From the NCBI GenBank assembly GCA_041912595.1, contig JAYRMR010000022.1, forward strand, positions 1-64,000: DNA of 64,000 bases. The letters are read 5' to 3'. The position numbers and the translations under genes were made by a program. Source of the DNA: Roseateles_B sp041912595 (GTDB taxonomy: Bacteria > Pseudomonadota > Gammaproteobacteria > Burkholderiales > Burkholderiaceae_C). The first letter of the stretch is position 1. Every line of letters begins with the position of its first letter. The notes under the pieces were generated by a model that was not told where the DNA came from, did no database searches, and saw nothing but the letters and a program-made list of their open reading frames with translations. Of the stretch, positions 1-8,571 are shown one piece after another.

Positions 1-2
1 AG

Positions 3-1625
3 GACGTGGCAGTGATCGAGCTGCTGGTGAAGGTGGGCGACACGATCTCGGTCGACCAGAGCCTGGTGACCGTGGAGAGCGACAAGGCCTCCATGGAGAT
101 TCCCTCGACCCACGCCGGCGTCGTGAAGGAAGTGAAGGTCGCCGTGGGCGACAAGGTCAACGAGGGCAGTCTGCTGCTGATGGTGGAAGGGGCGGGCGCT
201 GCGGCTTCCGCTCCCGCGGCCGCTCCGGTGGCCGCGCCTGCGCCCGCCGCTGCCGCTCCGGTGGCCGCGCCCGCAGCACCGGCGGCCGGTGGCGGCCTGG
301 TGGACGTCGTGGTGCCGGACATCGGCGACTTCGACGAGGTCAGCGTCATCGAGGTCTTCGTGAAGGAAGGCGACACGATCCGCGTCGAGCAGAGCCTGAT
401 CACCGTCGAGAGCGACAAGGCCTCGATGGAGATCCCGTCCTCGCACGCCGGCGTGATCAAGGAACTCAAGGTCAAGCTGGGTGACAAGGTCGCCAAGGGC
501 ACGCTGCTGGCCGTGGTGCAGACCGCCGCCGGTGCCGCGGCGCCTGCCGCCAGTGCGCCGGCTGCTGCGGCCGTCGCTGCGCCGGTCACTTCGCCCGCAA
601 ACCCCGTGGCTGCGCCGGCTGCCGCGCCGGTCGCCGCCAGCGCCAGCGTGGCGCTGCCCGCACATGAGCCGACCGCCAGCAAGGGCCGCCTGCCGCATGC
701 CTCGCCCACCATCCGCAAGCTGGCCCGCGAGCTGGGCGTGCCGCTGGACGAGGTCAAGGGCAGTGGTCCCAAGGGCCGCGTGCTGGAGTCCGACGTGCAG
801 GGCTTCGTCAAGGCCGTGATGGCTGGCCAGGTGCAAACGACGGCACAGAAGGCCGCCGCGCCCGCGGGTGCCGCTGCCAGCGGTGGCGCCTTCCCCGGCC
901 TGCTGGCCTGGCCGCAGGTGGACTTCGCCAAGTTCGGCCCCATCGAGCGCAAGGAGATGGGCCGCATCAAGAAGATCTCCGGCGCCAACCTGCATCGCAA
1001 CTGGGTGGTGATCCCGCACGTCACCAACCACGACGACGCCGACATCACCGACCTCGAAGCCTTCCGCGTCCTGCTGAACAAGGAGAACGAGAAGAGCGGT
1101 GTGAAGGTCACCATGCTGGCCTTCATGATCAAGGCCGCCGTGGCCGCGCTCAAGAAGTTCCCCGAGTTCAACGCCAGCCTGGATGGCGACACGCTCGTGA
1201 TGAAGCAGTACTTCCACATCGGCTTCGCGGCGGACACGCCCAACGGCCTCGTGGTGCCGGTCATCAAGGACGCCGACAAGAAGGGCATCGTCCAGATCAG
1301 CCAGGAAATGGCCGAGCTGGCCAAGAAGGCGCGCGACGGCAAGCTGGGTCCGGCGGACATGACGGGCGGCTGCTTCACGATCTCGTCGCTGGGCGGCATC
1401 GGCGGGCGCTACTTCACGCCCATCATCAATGCGCCCGAGGTGGCCATCATGGGTGTCTGCAAGAGCCAGATCGAACCCAAGTGGGACGGCAAGTCCTTCC
1501 AGCCGCGCCTGATGCTGCCGTTGAGTCTGAGCTGGGATCACCGCGTGATCGACGGCGCAGCGGCCGCACGCTTCAACGTGTACTTCGCCTCGCTGCTGGC
1601 CGACTTCCGCCGCATCGCGCTGTAA
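3..1625 (+). CDS. aceF: Pyruvate dehydrogenase E2, dihydrolipoamide acetyltransferase (5' partial)
   Basis: This is the E2 core of the pyruvate dehydrogenase complex and transfers acetyl groups from lipoyl-lysine to CoA in the cytoplasm. The sequence shows two lipoyl domains, each with the lipoyl-lysine motif ESDKASMEIPS, separated by long Ala/Pro linkers. These are followed by a peripheral subunit-binding domain (ASPTIRKLARELGV) and a catalytic domain ending near DHRVIDGAAAARF, which carries the active-site His and Asp. The reading frame is open at the window edge. By comparison with the lipoyl domain of the downstream lpdA, roughly 15 N-terminal residues lie outside, so the GTG at base 6 is not the true start. 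lpdA follows 80 bp downstream, as usual for a PDH operon. E. coli AceF has three lipoyl domains; two are visible here. Confidence 0.95.
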   Translation, partial: DVAVIELLVKVGDTISVDQSLVTVESDKASMEIPSTHAGVVKEVKVAVGDKVNEGSLLLMVEGAGAAASAPAAAPVAAPAPAAAAPVAAPAAPAAGGGLVDVVVPDIGDFDEVSVIEVFVKEGDTIRVEQSLITVESDKASMEIPSSHAGVIKELKVKLGDKVAKGTLLAVVQTAAGAAAPAASAPAAAAVAAPVTSPANPVAAPAAAPVAASASVALPAHEPTASKGRLPHASPTIRKLARELGVPLDEVKGSGPKGRVLESDVQGFVKAVMAGQVQTTAQKAAAPAGAAASGGAFPGLLAWPQVDFAKFGPIERKEMGRIKKISGANLHRNWVVIPHVTNHDDADITDLEAFRVLLNKENEKSGVKVTMLAFMIKAAVAALKKFPEFNASLDGDTLVMKQYFHIGFAADTPNGLVVPVIKDADKKGIVQISQEMAELAKKARDGKLGPADMTGGCFTISSLGGIGGRYFTPIINAPEVAIMGVCKSQIEPKWDGKSFQPRLMLPLSLSWDHRVIDGAAAARFNVYFASLLADFRRIAL

Positions 1626-1705
1626 GCTCGCCCCACCGCAAAGAACCCCCACCGGGCCGGGCCGCCGCGTCATGAGCGCGCGGCCCGCCGCCCCAGGAGA
1701 CAGAC

Positions 1706-3529
1706 ATGGCATTGCAAGAAGTGAAGGTCCCGGACATCGGCGACTTCAAGGACGTGGCCATCATCGAGCTGCTGGTCAAGGCCGGCGACACGGTGAAGGT
1801 CGACCAGAGCCTGCTGACCGTCGAAAGCGACAAGGCCTCGATGGAGATCCCGTCGACGCACGCCGGCGTGGTCAAGGAACTGAAGGTGAGCCTGGGTGAC
1901 AAGGTCAACCAGGGCACGGTGATCCTGATGCTGGACAGCGAGGGCGCCGCCGCTCCGGCCCCGGCCCCGGCGCCGGCTGCCTCCGCACCGGCCGCGGCCC
2001 CCGCACCCGCACCCGCCCCCGTTGCCGCGGCGCCTGCCGCGCCCCTGCCCGCCGGCAGCTACAGCGGCAACGCCGATGTCGAGGCCGATGTGCTGGTGCT
2101 GGGCGGTGGCCCCGGCGGCTACTCGGCTGCCTTCCGCGCCGCCGACCTCGGCCTGAAGGTCGTGCTGGTCGAGCGCTACGCCACGCTGGGCGGCGTCTGC
2201 CTCAACGTGGGCTGCATCCCCTCCAAGGCCCTGCTGCACGTGGCTGCGGTGATGGACGAGGTGAGCCACATGGCCGACCTGGGCGTGGACTTCGGCGCGC
2301 CCACCGTCAACATCGACAAGCTGCGCGGCCACAAGGAAAAGGTCATCGGCAAGCTGACCGGTGGCCTCGCTCAGATGGCCAAGATGCGCAAGGTCACCGT
2401 CGTGCGCGGCTACGGCAGCTTCATCGACCCCTACCACCTGAGCGTGGAAGAGACCACCGGCACGGCCCAGGACAAGACGGGCGCCACGAAGGTCGTGCGG
2501 TTCAAGAACGCTGTCATCGCGGCCGGCTCGGCCGCGGTGCGCCTGCCCTTCCTGCCGCAGGACGGTCGCATCGTTGACTCCACCGGCGCGCTGCAGCTGC
2601 AGGGCACGCCCAAGAAGATGCTGATCATCGGCGGCGGCATCATCGGCCTGGAGATGGGCACCGTCTACTCGACGCTGGGCGCGCGCCTGGACGTGGTCGA
2701 GATGATGGACGGCCTGATGCAGGGCGCGGACCGCGACCTGGTCAAGGTCTGGGAGAAGATGAACAAGCCCCGCTTCGACAAGATCATGTTGAAGACCAAG
2801 ACGGTCGGGGCCGAGGCCACGCCCGAGGGCATCAAGGTGCAGTTCGAGGGCCTGGACGGCACGAAGAGCGAAGGCGTCTACGACTTCGTCCTGCAGGCCG
2901 TGGGCCGCACGCCCAACGGCAAGAAGATCGCCGCCGACAAGGCCGGCGTGGCCGTGACGGATCGCGGCTTCATCAACGTCGACGTGCAGATGCGCACCAA
3001 TGTGCCCAACATCTTCGCCATCGGCGACATCGTCGGCCAGCCCATGCTGGCGCACAAGGCGGTGCATGAGGCGCATGTGGCGGCCGAGGTCATCGCCGGC
3101 GAGCTGCTGAACGACGCTGCGCTTGCGAAGAGCCAGTTCGACGCCCGCGTGATCCCCAGCGTGGCCTACACCGACCCGGAAGTGGCCTGGGTGGGCCTCA
3201 CGGAAGAGCAGGCCAAGGCGCAGGGCGTGAAGGTCAAGAAAGGCCTGTTCCCGTGGGCGGCGTCTGGCCGGGCCATCGCGAACGGGCGCGACGAGGGCTT
3301 CACCAAGCTGCTGTTCGATGAGGAGACCCACCGCATCGTCGGCGGCGGCATCGTCGGCACGCATGCGGGCGACATGATCGGCGAGATCGCCCTGGCCATC
3401 GAGATGGGCGCGGACGCCGTCGACATCGGCAAGACCATCCACCCGCACCCCACGCTGGGCGAGAGCATCGGCATGGCCGCCGAGGTGGCGCATGGCAGCT
3501 GCACGGACGTGCCGCCGGCACGGAAGTAA
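1706..3529 (+). CDS. lpdA: Dihydrolipoamide dehydrogenase (E3) with N-terminal lipoyl domain
   Basis: E3 reoxidises dihydrolipoyl groups of the 2-oxoacid dehydrogenase complex using FAD and NAD+. The 607-residue protein begins with a lipoyl domain (about residues 1-76, lipoyl-lysine in ESDKASMEIP), followed by an Ala/Pro linker to about residue 120. The flavoprotein then starts at GGGPGGYSAA. The redox disulfide is Cys165 and Cys170 (CLNVGC), a second dinucleotide fold begins at GGGIIGLEMG, and the C-terminal interface holds the catalytic HPHPTLGE. Classical E3 is about 470 residues, so the extra length is the lipoyl domain. That domain is very similar to the first one of the upstream aceF, which suggests duplication within the operon. 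The ATG at 1706 is preceded by CCAGGAGA, a good ribosome binding site. Confidence 0.96.
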   Translation: MALQEVKVPDIGDFKDVAIIELLVKAGDTVKVDQSLLTVESDKASMEIPSTHAGVVKELKVSLGDKVNQGTVILMLDSEGAAAPAPAPAPAASAPAAAPAPAPAPVAAAPAAPLPAGSYSGNADVEADVLVLGGGPGGYSAAFRAADLGLKVVLVERYATLGGVCLNVGCIPSKALLHVAAVMDEVSHMADLGVDFGAPTVNIDKLRGHKEKVIGKLTGGLAQMAKMRKVTVVRGYGSFIDPYHLSVEETTGTAQDKTGATKVVRFKNAVIAAGSAAVRLPFLPQDGRIVDSTGALQLQGTPKKMLIIGGGIIGLEMGTVYSTLGARLDVVEMMDGLMQGADRDLVKVWEKMNKPRFDKIMLKTKTVGAEATPEGIKVQFEGLDGTKSEGVYDFVLQAVGRTPNGKKIAADKAGVAVTDRGFINVDVQMRTNVPNIFAIGDIVGQPMLAHKAVHEAHVAAEVIAGELLNDAALAKSQFDARVIPSVAYTDPEVAWVGLTEEQAKAQGVKVKKGLFPWAASGRAIANGRDEGFTKLLFDEETHRIVGGGIVGTHAGDMIGEIALAIEMGADAVDIGKTIHPHPTLGESIGMAAEVAHGSCTDVPPARK

Positions 3530-3552
3530 GCCACGGCGCTGAGCGACGCGAC

Positions 3553-3586
3553 AAGCCCGGGCCGGAGACGGTCCGGGCTTTTTCTT
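3553..3586 (+). terminator. Rho-independent terminator after lpdA
   Basis: A GC-rich stem AAGCCCGGGCC / GGTCCGGGCTT with a GGAGAC-type loop is followed by TTTTTCTTT. It lies 24 bases after the lpdA stop and should end the PDH operon transcript. Confidence 0.85.
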
Positions 3587-3677
3587 TGCGACCGAGGCCG
3601 TGTCTCGTGCAGATTTCAGGGACTGCCAACGGCCGCGCCAGGGCGCACACTGGCGGCTTCACTGCCCCGCATTTGCC

Positions 3678-4421
3678 GTGAACCGCCTCGCCGCCGTGCT
3701 CCTGCTGCTGATGGCCACGCTCGGCCCGCGCCCGCCCGCGCAGGCCCAGGTGCCGCGCGAGCTGCATTACTTCGACATCCCGCCCATGATGCATGCCGAC
3801 GCTCAGGGCCAGGCGGCCGGCAGCATCGTGGAGCGCCTGCGGCGCGTGTGGCCGGCCGAGCTGCCGATGCCGCCCCTGCGGCTGGCCCCGCTGAAGCGCT
3901 CGGTGCAGGACATCCTGCAGGGCGGTGAGCCGATCTGCCTCGTGGGGGTGTTCCGCACCCCGGAGCGCGCGGCCGGGGCGTGGTTCTCCGCGCCGATCTA
4001 CCGGGAGTCGCCCTCGGTGTTCCTGGCCAGCCGCGACGTGGCCGGGCGGATGCGGCAGTTCCCCACCGCCCAGGCGCTGGTGGAGGGCCGGCAATTTCGC
4101 CTGCTGCTGACGGCGGGCGCTTCCTACGGGCCGCAGCTGGATGCGTGGCTGCGCAAGCGGGGGCCCGCCGTGCTGCGCGTGGCGGTGCCGCCGGCCCGCC
4201 AGGTCCACATGCTGCTGCGCGGCCATGCCGACTTCATGTTCACCGACCAGGCCGAGGCGGAGCACCTGCTGGCGGCCCTGGGTGCCGAGGCGGGCGCGCT
4301 GGAAGTGGTCGTGCTGCCCGGGATGGCGGAGTCGCCCACCCGGCACCTGATGTGCCAGCGGGATCTTGATCCCCACTGGCTGGCGGCCGTGGACGAGGCC
4401 CTGCGGACGCTGGAGCCCTGA
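3678..4421 (+). CDS. Periplasmic solute-binding-like protein (SBP family 3 type)
   Basis: A protein of about 247 residues with a likely signal peptide (hydrophobic LAAVLLLLMATLG, then AQAQ). I placed the start at the GTG at 3678 because it puts the hydrophobic stretch right after MNR; a GTG at 3600 in the same frame would add a charged, unconvincing 26-residue leader. The fold resembles amino-acid-type binding proteins that are not linked to a transporter: LAPLKRSVQDILQGG, CLVGVFRTPER and a late FMFTDQAEAEHLL, comparable in layout to the protein encoded at 62478-63335. No permease or ATPase is adjacent. Function is unknown; a sensing or orphan binding role is inference. Confidence 0.7.
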   Translation: MNRLAAVLLLLMATLGPRPPAQAQVPRELHYFDIPPMMHADAQGQAAGSIVERLRRVWPAELPMPPLRLAPLKRSVQDILQGGEPICLVGVFRTPERAAGAWFSAPIYRESPSVFLASRDVAGRMRQFPTAQALVEGRQFRLLLTAGASYGPQLDAWLRKRGPAVLRVAVPPARQVHMLLRGHADFMFTDQAEAEHLLAALGAEAGALEVVVLPGMAESPTRHLMCQRDLDPHWLAAVDEALRTLEP

Positions 4422-4469
4422 CGCCCTGACGCCCCGAGCGGAGCGCCGGCGGGCGGGCGGCCCCCGCGC

Positions 4470-5366
4470 TCAGCGCAGCTGCTCGTTCAGGAAGGCCAGC
4501 ATCCGCGCCCGCGACGCCTGCGCCGCCGCCGCGTTCCCGCCCACGTGTACGCCCTGGCCCGGATGCACGCCGTTGGGCACATCCTTGCGCAGGGTGACGG
4601 GGGCCGTGGCGTCGAAGCCGTGGTACGCGCCCTCGTAGCGCTCGATGGCGATGGACGCCGGCGCCCGCTCGGCGAGGGCCTCGCAGGGGGCGGCGGGCGT
4701 CCAGTCGTCGGCCATGCCCACCAGCAGCTGCAGCGGTGCGCTGGGCCGGTAGCCCCGCTTGAGCTCCGCGTCGCAGCCGGGATAGAAGGCCACCAGCGCC
4801 CGGGGCCGCGGCGTGGCGGCGGCGACGTCGTCATGCGTCAGATTGCTGGCCGACAGCACCGCGCTGCCGCCATTGGACCAGCCGAGCAACACCAGGCGAG
4901 CGGCGTCCACCTCCTCGCGCTGCGCGAGCCAGGCGAGGGCGCCCAGGGCGTCGAGGCGGCGGTTGGCCATGGTCACGGCGCGGGTGCCGATGCGCTGCGT
5001 GCACAGCTCCGACTCGCCGCGGGCGGTGAGCGAATCCAGCACCAGCACATGCCAGCCCTGCGCGTTGAGCAGCCCGGCGTAGCTCCGCAGGCGCGAGGAC
5101 AAGCGGCCCTGCCGGTCGTAAGGCCCGCCGCAGCCGTGCAGCAGCACGAGGGCGGGGCGTCGGCCCTCGCCGGGGGCGGTGAACCAGAAGCCGTCGAGGG
5201 CGAGCGGCCGCGCGCCGCGTGACTCGAGGCTGGGCACGACGACCTTGGCGGGGGCGCCAGGGGTGGCGGATCTTGACGGGGCTTGTGCAGCGGCGCCCGT
5301 CATCGCGCCCAGGACCAGGGCGCCCAGCAGGCCGGCAAGTCGCCCGGAGAACAGGGCCCTGCTCAT
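4470..5366 (-). CDS. Secreted alpha/beta hydrolase, dienelactone hydrolase-like
   Basis: A 298-residue protein with a signal peptide (MSRALFSGRLAGLLGALVLGA, cleaved near AAAQA). It has an alpha/beta-hydrolase core: the oxyanion loop HGCGG at 77-81, the nucleophile elbow GWSNGG with Ser164, an Asp in GMADDWTP and the catalytic His in YHGFDA. The layout fits the dienelactone hydrolase family, which also contains generic periplasmic esterases; the substrate cannot be read. Its ATG overlaps the TGA of the upstream receiver gene (ATGA), so the two are probably co-translated. It converges on the binding-protein gene at 3678 with under 50 bases between the stops. Confidence 0.83.
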   Translation of the reverse strand: MSRALFSGRLAGLLGALVLGAMTGAAAQAPSRSATPGAPAKVVVPSLESRGARPLALDGFWFTAPGEGRRPALVLLHGCGGPYDRQGRLSSRLRSYAGLLNAQGWHVLVLDSLTARGESELCTQRIGTRAVTMANRRLDALGALAWLAQREEVDAARLVLLGWSNGGSAVLSASNLTHDDVAAATPRPRALVAFYPGCDAELKRGYRPSAPLQLLVGMADDWTPAAPCEALAERAPASIAIERYEGAYHGFDATAPVTLRKDVPNGVHPGQGVHVGGNAAAAQASRARMLAFLNEQLR

Positions 5367-5797
5367 TCCACCAGGATGGCGCGGTGCTTCAGCGCCAGGT
5401 GGATCTTGTCGGCCAGGGTTTCCTTGTTGAAGGGCTTGACCACGTAGCCGCAGGCGCCGCCCTTGGCCGCGCGCAGGATGTCATCCTTGCGGCCCTCGGC
5501 CGTCACCAGCAGGATGGGAATCTTGCGCAGCGGGCTCTCGGCCGGCTTGGACTGGATGGCCTCCAGCAGCTCGAAGCCGTTCATCTCCGGCATGTTGACG
5601 TCGCTGAGCACGAAGTGGATGGGCTCGCCGGACTCGGCCGAGAGCTCCAGCTGGCGCAGGGCCAGCAGGCCGTTCTCGGCCTCCAGGATCTTCTTGAAGC
5701 CGATCTCGCGCAGCAGGCCGCCGATGATGCGCCGCATGGTCGAGAAATCGTCCACCACCAGAAAAGTGAAATCCTCGCGCTTGACCGTGGTCACCAT
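5363..5797 (-). CDS. cheY: CheY-type single-domain response regulator
   Basis: A 144-residue stand-alone receiver. It carries FLVVDDFSTMRRI (acidic pair Asp16-Asp17), the phospho-acceptor Asp66 in SDVNMPEMNG, the switch Thr99 in LVTAEG and the conserved Lys121 in VVKPF, the same layout as enterobacterial CheY. The start chosen is the ATG at 5797, because the frame upstream is Arg/Ala-rich and lacks any domain. No chemotaxis kinase or flagellar gene is nearby; the next gene in the transcript is a secreted hydrolase with an ATGA overlap. It may serve the flagellar motor or another output. The symbol reflects sequence type, not proven function. Confidence 0.87.
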   Translation of the reverse strand: MVTTVKREDFTFLVVDDFSTMRRIIGGLLREIGFKKILEAENGLLALRQLELSAESGEPIHFVLSDVNMPEMNGFELLEAIQSKPAESPLRKIPILLVTAEGRKDDILRAAKGGACGYVVKPFNKETLADKIHLALKHRAILVE

Positions 5798-6142
5798 GGG
5801 CCGCAACTCCGAAAAGCAGAAGCGTAACGCGGGCCGGCGTGCCGCGTGAGGGCCGCGGCGCGGCCGCGAGCAAAAGTGCCGCGCCTTCGCCCCGGCGCAC
5901 GGCTGCGGCGCGTCGGCAGGGCGCTGGCGGGCTGCCTCGGTGTGTCGCGGGGCCAACGCCCGGGACCGGCGAGGGGGCCGGCAGGGATTTCCTGTCTCCG
6001 TGAAGAAGCGGGTCCGCCCGGAGTGCGCCTCAGCCTCGCTACACTTGGCGGGGCCCGGTCATGGGCACACAAGAGGGAGCCCCGGCCTGGGGCGACGGCG
6101 AGCAAGCACGGCCCGGTTCGACCGAGGCACTTGGGGTAGGGC
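5798..6142. other. Intergenic region, divergent upstream space
   Basis: 345 bases separate the divergent CheY-type gene (minus) and the J-like membrane protein gene (plus). Open frames here are GC-skewed and show no domain. A weak minus-10-like TACACT sits at 6040-6045 on the plus strand without a recognisable minus-35. Nothing else is supported. Confidence 0.45.
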
Positions 6143-7054
6143 ATGAAGGACACGAGAACGCTGTACGAGCTGCTGGGGGTGCGACGGGAGGCCACGGCCA
6201 CCGAGATCCGGACCGGCTATCGACTGGAGCTGGAGGCGCTCGAGGCGCTGCGCGTCACGCTGCCGAAGCAGGACTTCGACGACCGCGTGCAGCTGCTGCG
6301 CGTCGCGTACACCACGCTCAATGACCCGATCTCCCGCGCGGGCTACGACGCCGACCTCGACGCCGCCGCCAAGGCCGCCGCCGCGGCCTACGGCTCGGGC
6401 GCGCTGGCGACGATCGGGGGGCCGTCCTCCGGGACCCGGGCGGACGCCCTGGGCCTGCGCGCCGATGCCCTGGCGCTGCGTGCCGACGCCCTGATGGCGC
6501 GGGCGGACATCGGCGCGGCCTCGGCGCGACCCGATGGCCTCTTCAGCGACTGGCCGCCCGGCATGGCCCGGCTGCTGGGCTATGCGCTGCTGGTGGCGCT
6601 GCTGATCGGCGTCTCCATGGGCGTGTCCCGCTGCTCCACCAAGAGCGCCCGCGCCCAGATCGAGGCCCGGGAGGCCCAGGAGCGTCGCGCCTCGGAGCAG
6701 GCCGCCCTGCAGGACTATTACCAGACCCACGGCGTGCGTCCGGCCAATCGCGCCGAGATGGAGATGATGGAGGCCGAGCGCCGCCGCCGCGAGAACCAGG
6801 AACGCCAGAGCAGCGTCGACAACCAGCGGGCCGAGGAGCAGCAGCGCCGCATCGACGAGGAGAACCGCCGCCGGGGCGACGAGACGACCCGCGAGGTGCA
6901 GCGTGCCATGGCCGAGCAGGCCGAGGAGCAGCAGCGCCTGAAGTTCGAGGCCGAGCAGCTGGCGCTCGAGATCTCCATGACGAACAACGACTACGAGCGC
7001 AAGCGCCTGCAGTTGCGCCTGAAGCAGATCAAAGAGCGGATGAACACGCCATGA
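6143..7054 (+). CDS. J-domain-like membrane protein lacking HPD, with C-terminal coiled coil
   Basis: A 303-residue protein. Residues 5-75 follow a J-domain pattern (TLYELLGVRREATATEIRTGY ... AYTTLNDPISRAGYDADL), but the HPD tripeptide needed to stimulate Hsp70 ATPase is absent. Residues 99-122 hold heptad-like repeats of RADALxL. One membrane helix lies at about 141-161 (LLGYALLVALLIGVSMGV). The remainder is a Glu/Arg/Gln-rich coiled coil to the C terminus. Its stop overlaps the start of the next gene (ATGA), and a J-domain protein with intact HPD lies one gene further on, so the three genes likely form one transcript. Function is unknown; a scaffold or adaptor role is inference. Confidence 0.8.
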   Translation: MKDTRTLYELLGVRREATATEIRTGYRLELEALEALRVTLPKQDFDDRVQLLRVAYTTLNDPISRAGYDADLDAAAKAAAAAYGSGALATIGGPSSGTRADALGLRADALALRADALMARADIGAASARPDGLFSDWPPGMARLLGYALLVALLIGVSMGVSRCSTKSARAQIEAREAQERRASEQAALQDYYQTHGVRPANRAEMEMMEAERRRRENQERQSSVDNQRAEEQQRRIDEENRRRGDETTREVQRAMAEQAEEQQRLKFEAEQLALEISMTNNDYERKRLQLRLKQIKERMNTP

Positions 7055-7419
7055 GCCCTCGCCGTCGCGCCCTCGCCGGCCTGGCCGGCCTGGCCGGTCT
7101 TGCGATGGTGCCGGCCCTGCTGGCGGCCTGCCAGAAGAAGCTGGAGGCCGCGCAGTTCGTGGGGCAGTGGAAGTCCTCGCGGCTGGCCCTGACCCCGATG
7201 CACCTGCTGCCCAACGGCGAATGGGAAATCCGCACCGGCGACGGCAAGGTCCTGCAGTACGGCCTGTGGCAGCTGGACGGGCAGCGCCTGGTCTGGACGG
7301 TCCGGGACGACAGCGGCGACCTCGTCCGGGACGTCAACCCCGTGGTGTCCGCGGAAGCCCGACGCTTCGTGCTGCTCGAGCGTGACGGCTCGCAAACCAC
7401 CTTCGACCGCCTGGACTGA
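7051..7419 (+). CDS. Small lipoprotein
   Basis: A 122-residue protein with a twin-Arg-containing N terminus (MSPRRRALAG), a hydrophobic stretch rich in GLAGLA repeats and a lipobox LLAAC, so it is probably lipidated at that Cys and exported. The mature part (FVGQWKSSRLALTPMHLL, then WEIRTGDGKVLQYGLWQL) looks like a small beta-rich domain of the kind seen in lipocalin-like proteins. Its ATG overlaps the preceding stop by four bases, and the next gene starts six bases after its stop. No specific family was recognised. Confidence 0.78.
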   Translation: MSPRRRALAGLAGLAGLAMVPALLAACQKKLEAAQFVGQWKSSRLALTPMHLLPNGEWEIRTGDGKVLQYGLWQLDGQRLVWTVRDDSGDLVRDVNPVVSAEARRFVLLERDGSQTTFDRLD

Positions 7420-7425
7420 CGGCCC

Positions 7426-8394
7426 GTGAACCACTACGACACCCTCGAGGTCAGCAGCCGGGCGAGCCCGGAAGTGCTGCGCGCCGCCTACCGCAGCCTC
7501 ATGCAGCGCTACCACCCGGACCGTCACCCGGACGATCCGCAAGCTGCCGCGCGCACGGCCGCCATCACGGAGGCCTACGACGTGCTGTCGGACCCGGCCC
7601 GCCGTGCCGCCTACGACGAGGCGCTGGCCGCCCAGCAGACCTCGGCGCCGCCGGCCGGCGCTTCAGCCGGCGCTACAGCCGGCGCGTCGCGGAATGCGCG
7701 GTCGGCGGGGGCGGCCGGTGGCGCCACTGCAGGCCGCGCCCGGGCGGGTCAGCGCGGGCCGGCGCGGGCGGCCTCGCCGGTGTCGATCGGACGCTGGGCG
7801 ATCGGTCTGGCGCTCGCGCTGGGCGCCGCCGTGCTGGTGGGCCATTACGGCGCGCAGCGGCCGGCGCAGGGCGAGGACTGGGCCACGCTGCGCCAGCGTT
7901 TCTCGGCCGGCGGCCACACCGAGGACGAGCTGCGCGAGATGCTGCGCCGCAAGGAGGCGCTCCTGCAGCAGTCCCCGGCCCTGCGCGAGCGGGACGACAC
8001 GGAGCGTGCCCGGGACCTCGAGGCCCGCACGTTTCGGCTGCTGGATGCCAAGCTGGAGATCTACCTCGGCACGGGCGTGTTGACCGTCCCGCAGATCGAG
8101 CTGGTGCTCGGGAGCTTCGATGCGCAGACGCTGCGCAGCTACCTCCTCAAGAACCGCGAGCTGCTGGTGGGTGACGTCACGCGGGCCCTGAACAATGCGA
8201 ACGTGGCGAACCTGGTCGGCGCCGCCGGCGAGCAGTACGTGCAGACGCTGATCCAGGACACGCTGGTCAAGGCGCTGGGGTCGCCGCCGGAGGAGCTCTA
8301 TCCCTCGACTTGGCACGAGTCCCCGGGGCGCTACGGCCTGTTGCGCGTGCAGCTGCCCCAGCACCTCAGCTATCGCGCCTACAACCCCGCCTGA
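7426..8394 (+). CDS. DnaJ-domain membrane protein
   Basis: A 322-residue protein starting with GTG at 7426. An N-terminal J domain (about 1-65) contains the intact HPD motif at residues 30-32 (RYHPDRHPDD) and the C-terminal J-domain helix (AYDVLSDPARRAAYDEAL), so it should recruit and stimulate a DnaK-type chaperone. A low-complexity Ala/Gly linker follows, then one membrane helix (WAIGLALALGAAVLVG) and a C-terminal domain of about 180 residues with no recognised family. There is no zinc-finger or substrate domain of classical DnaJ, so this is a type III J protein anchored in the membrane. It is co-transcribed with the lipoprotein and the HPD-less protein upstream. Confidence 0.84.
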   Translation: MNHYDTLEVSSRASPEVLRAAYRSLMQRYHPDRHPDDPQAAARTAAITEAYDVLSDPARRAAYDEALAAQQTSAPPAGASAGATAGASRNARSAGAAGGATAGRARAGQRGPARAASPVSIGRWAIGLALALGAAVLVGHYGAQRPAQGEDWATLRQRFSAGGHTEDELREMLRRKEALLQQSPALRERDDTERARDLEARTFRLLDAKLEIYLGTGVLTVPQIELVLGSFDAQTLRSYLLKNRELLVGDVTRALNNANVANLVGAAGEQYVQTLIQDTLVKALGSPPEELYPSTWHESPGRYGLLRVQLPQHLSYRAYNPA

Positions 8395-8571
8395 GCGGAG
8401 GGCCCCCGCTCCCGGGCGGGCGGGAGGACTCACCTGCCGTTCATCGGGCGCCTCTGCGTTTCGTCACGCCCGGCGGCCACTTGGCAACATCCCTGAAGAC
8501 AGCGGCGAGCCGGGCCGCTATGGTGCCGCCAGATCCGCAGCCGTCCGTGCCGCGGACGACCGGAGGACGTG

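Noticed and set aside
1670..3493. A 607-codon open frame antisense to lpdA
   Set aside because: It mirrors the GC-rich third positions of lpdA, is His/Asp/Gly-rich with no domain, and lies opposite an unmistakable E3 enzyme.
5846..6139. A small gene in the 345-bp gap before the J-like protein
   Set aside because: Arg/Ala/Gly/Pro-rich translation without a start signal or domain; the open frame is expected by chance at this GC content.
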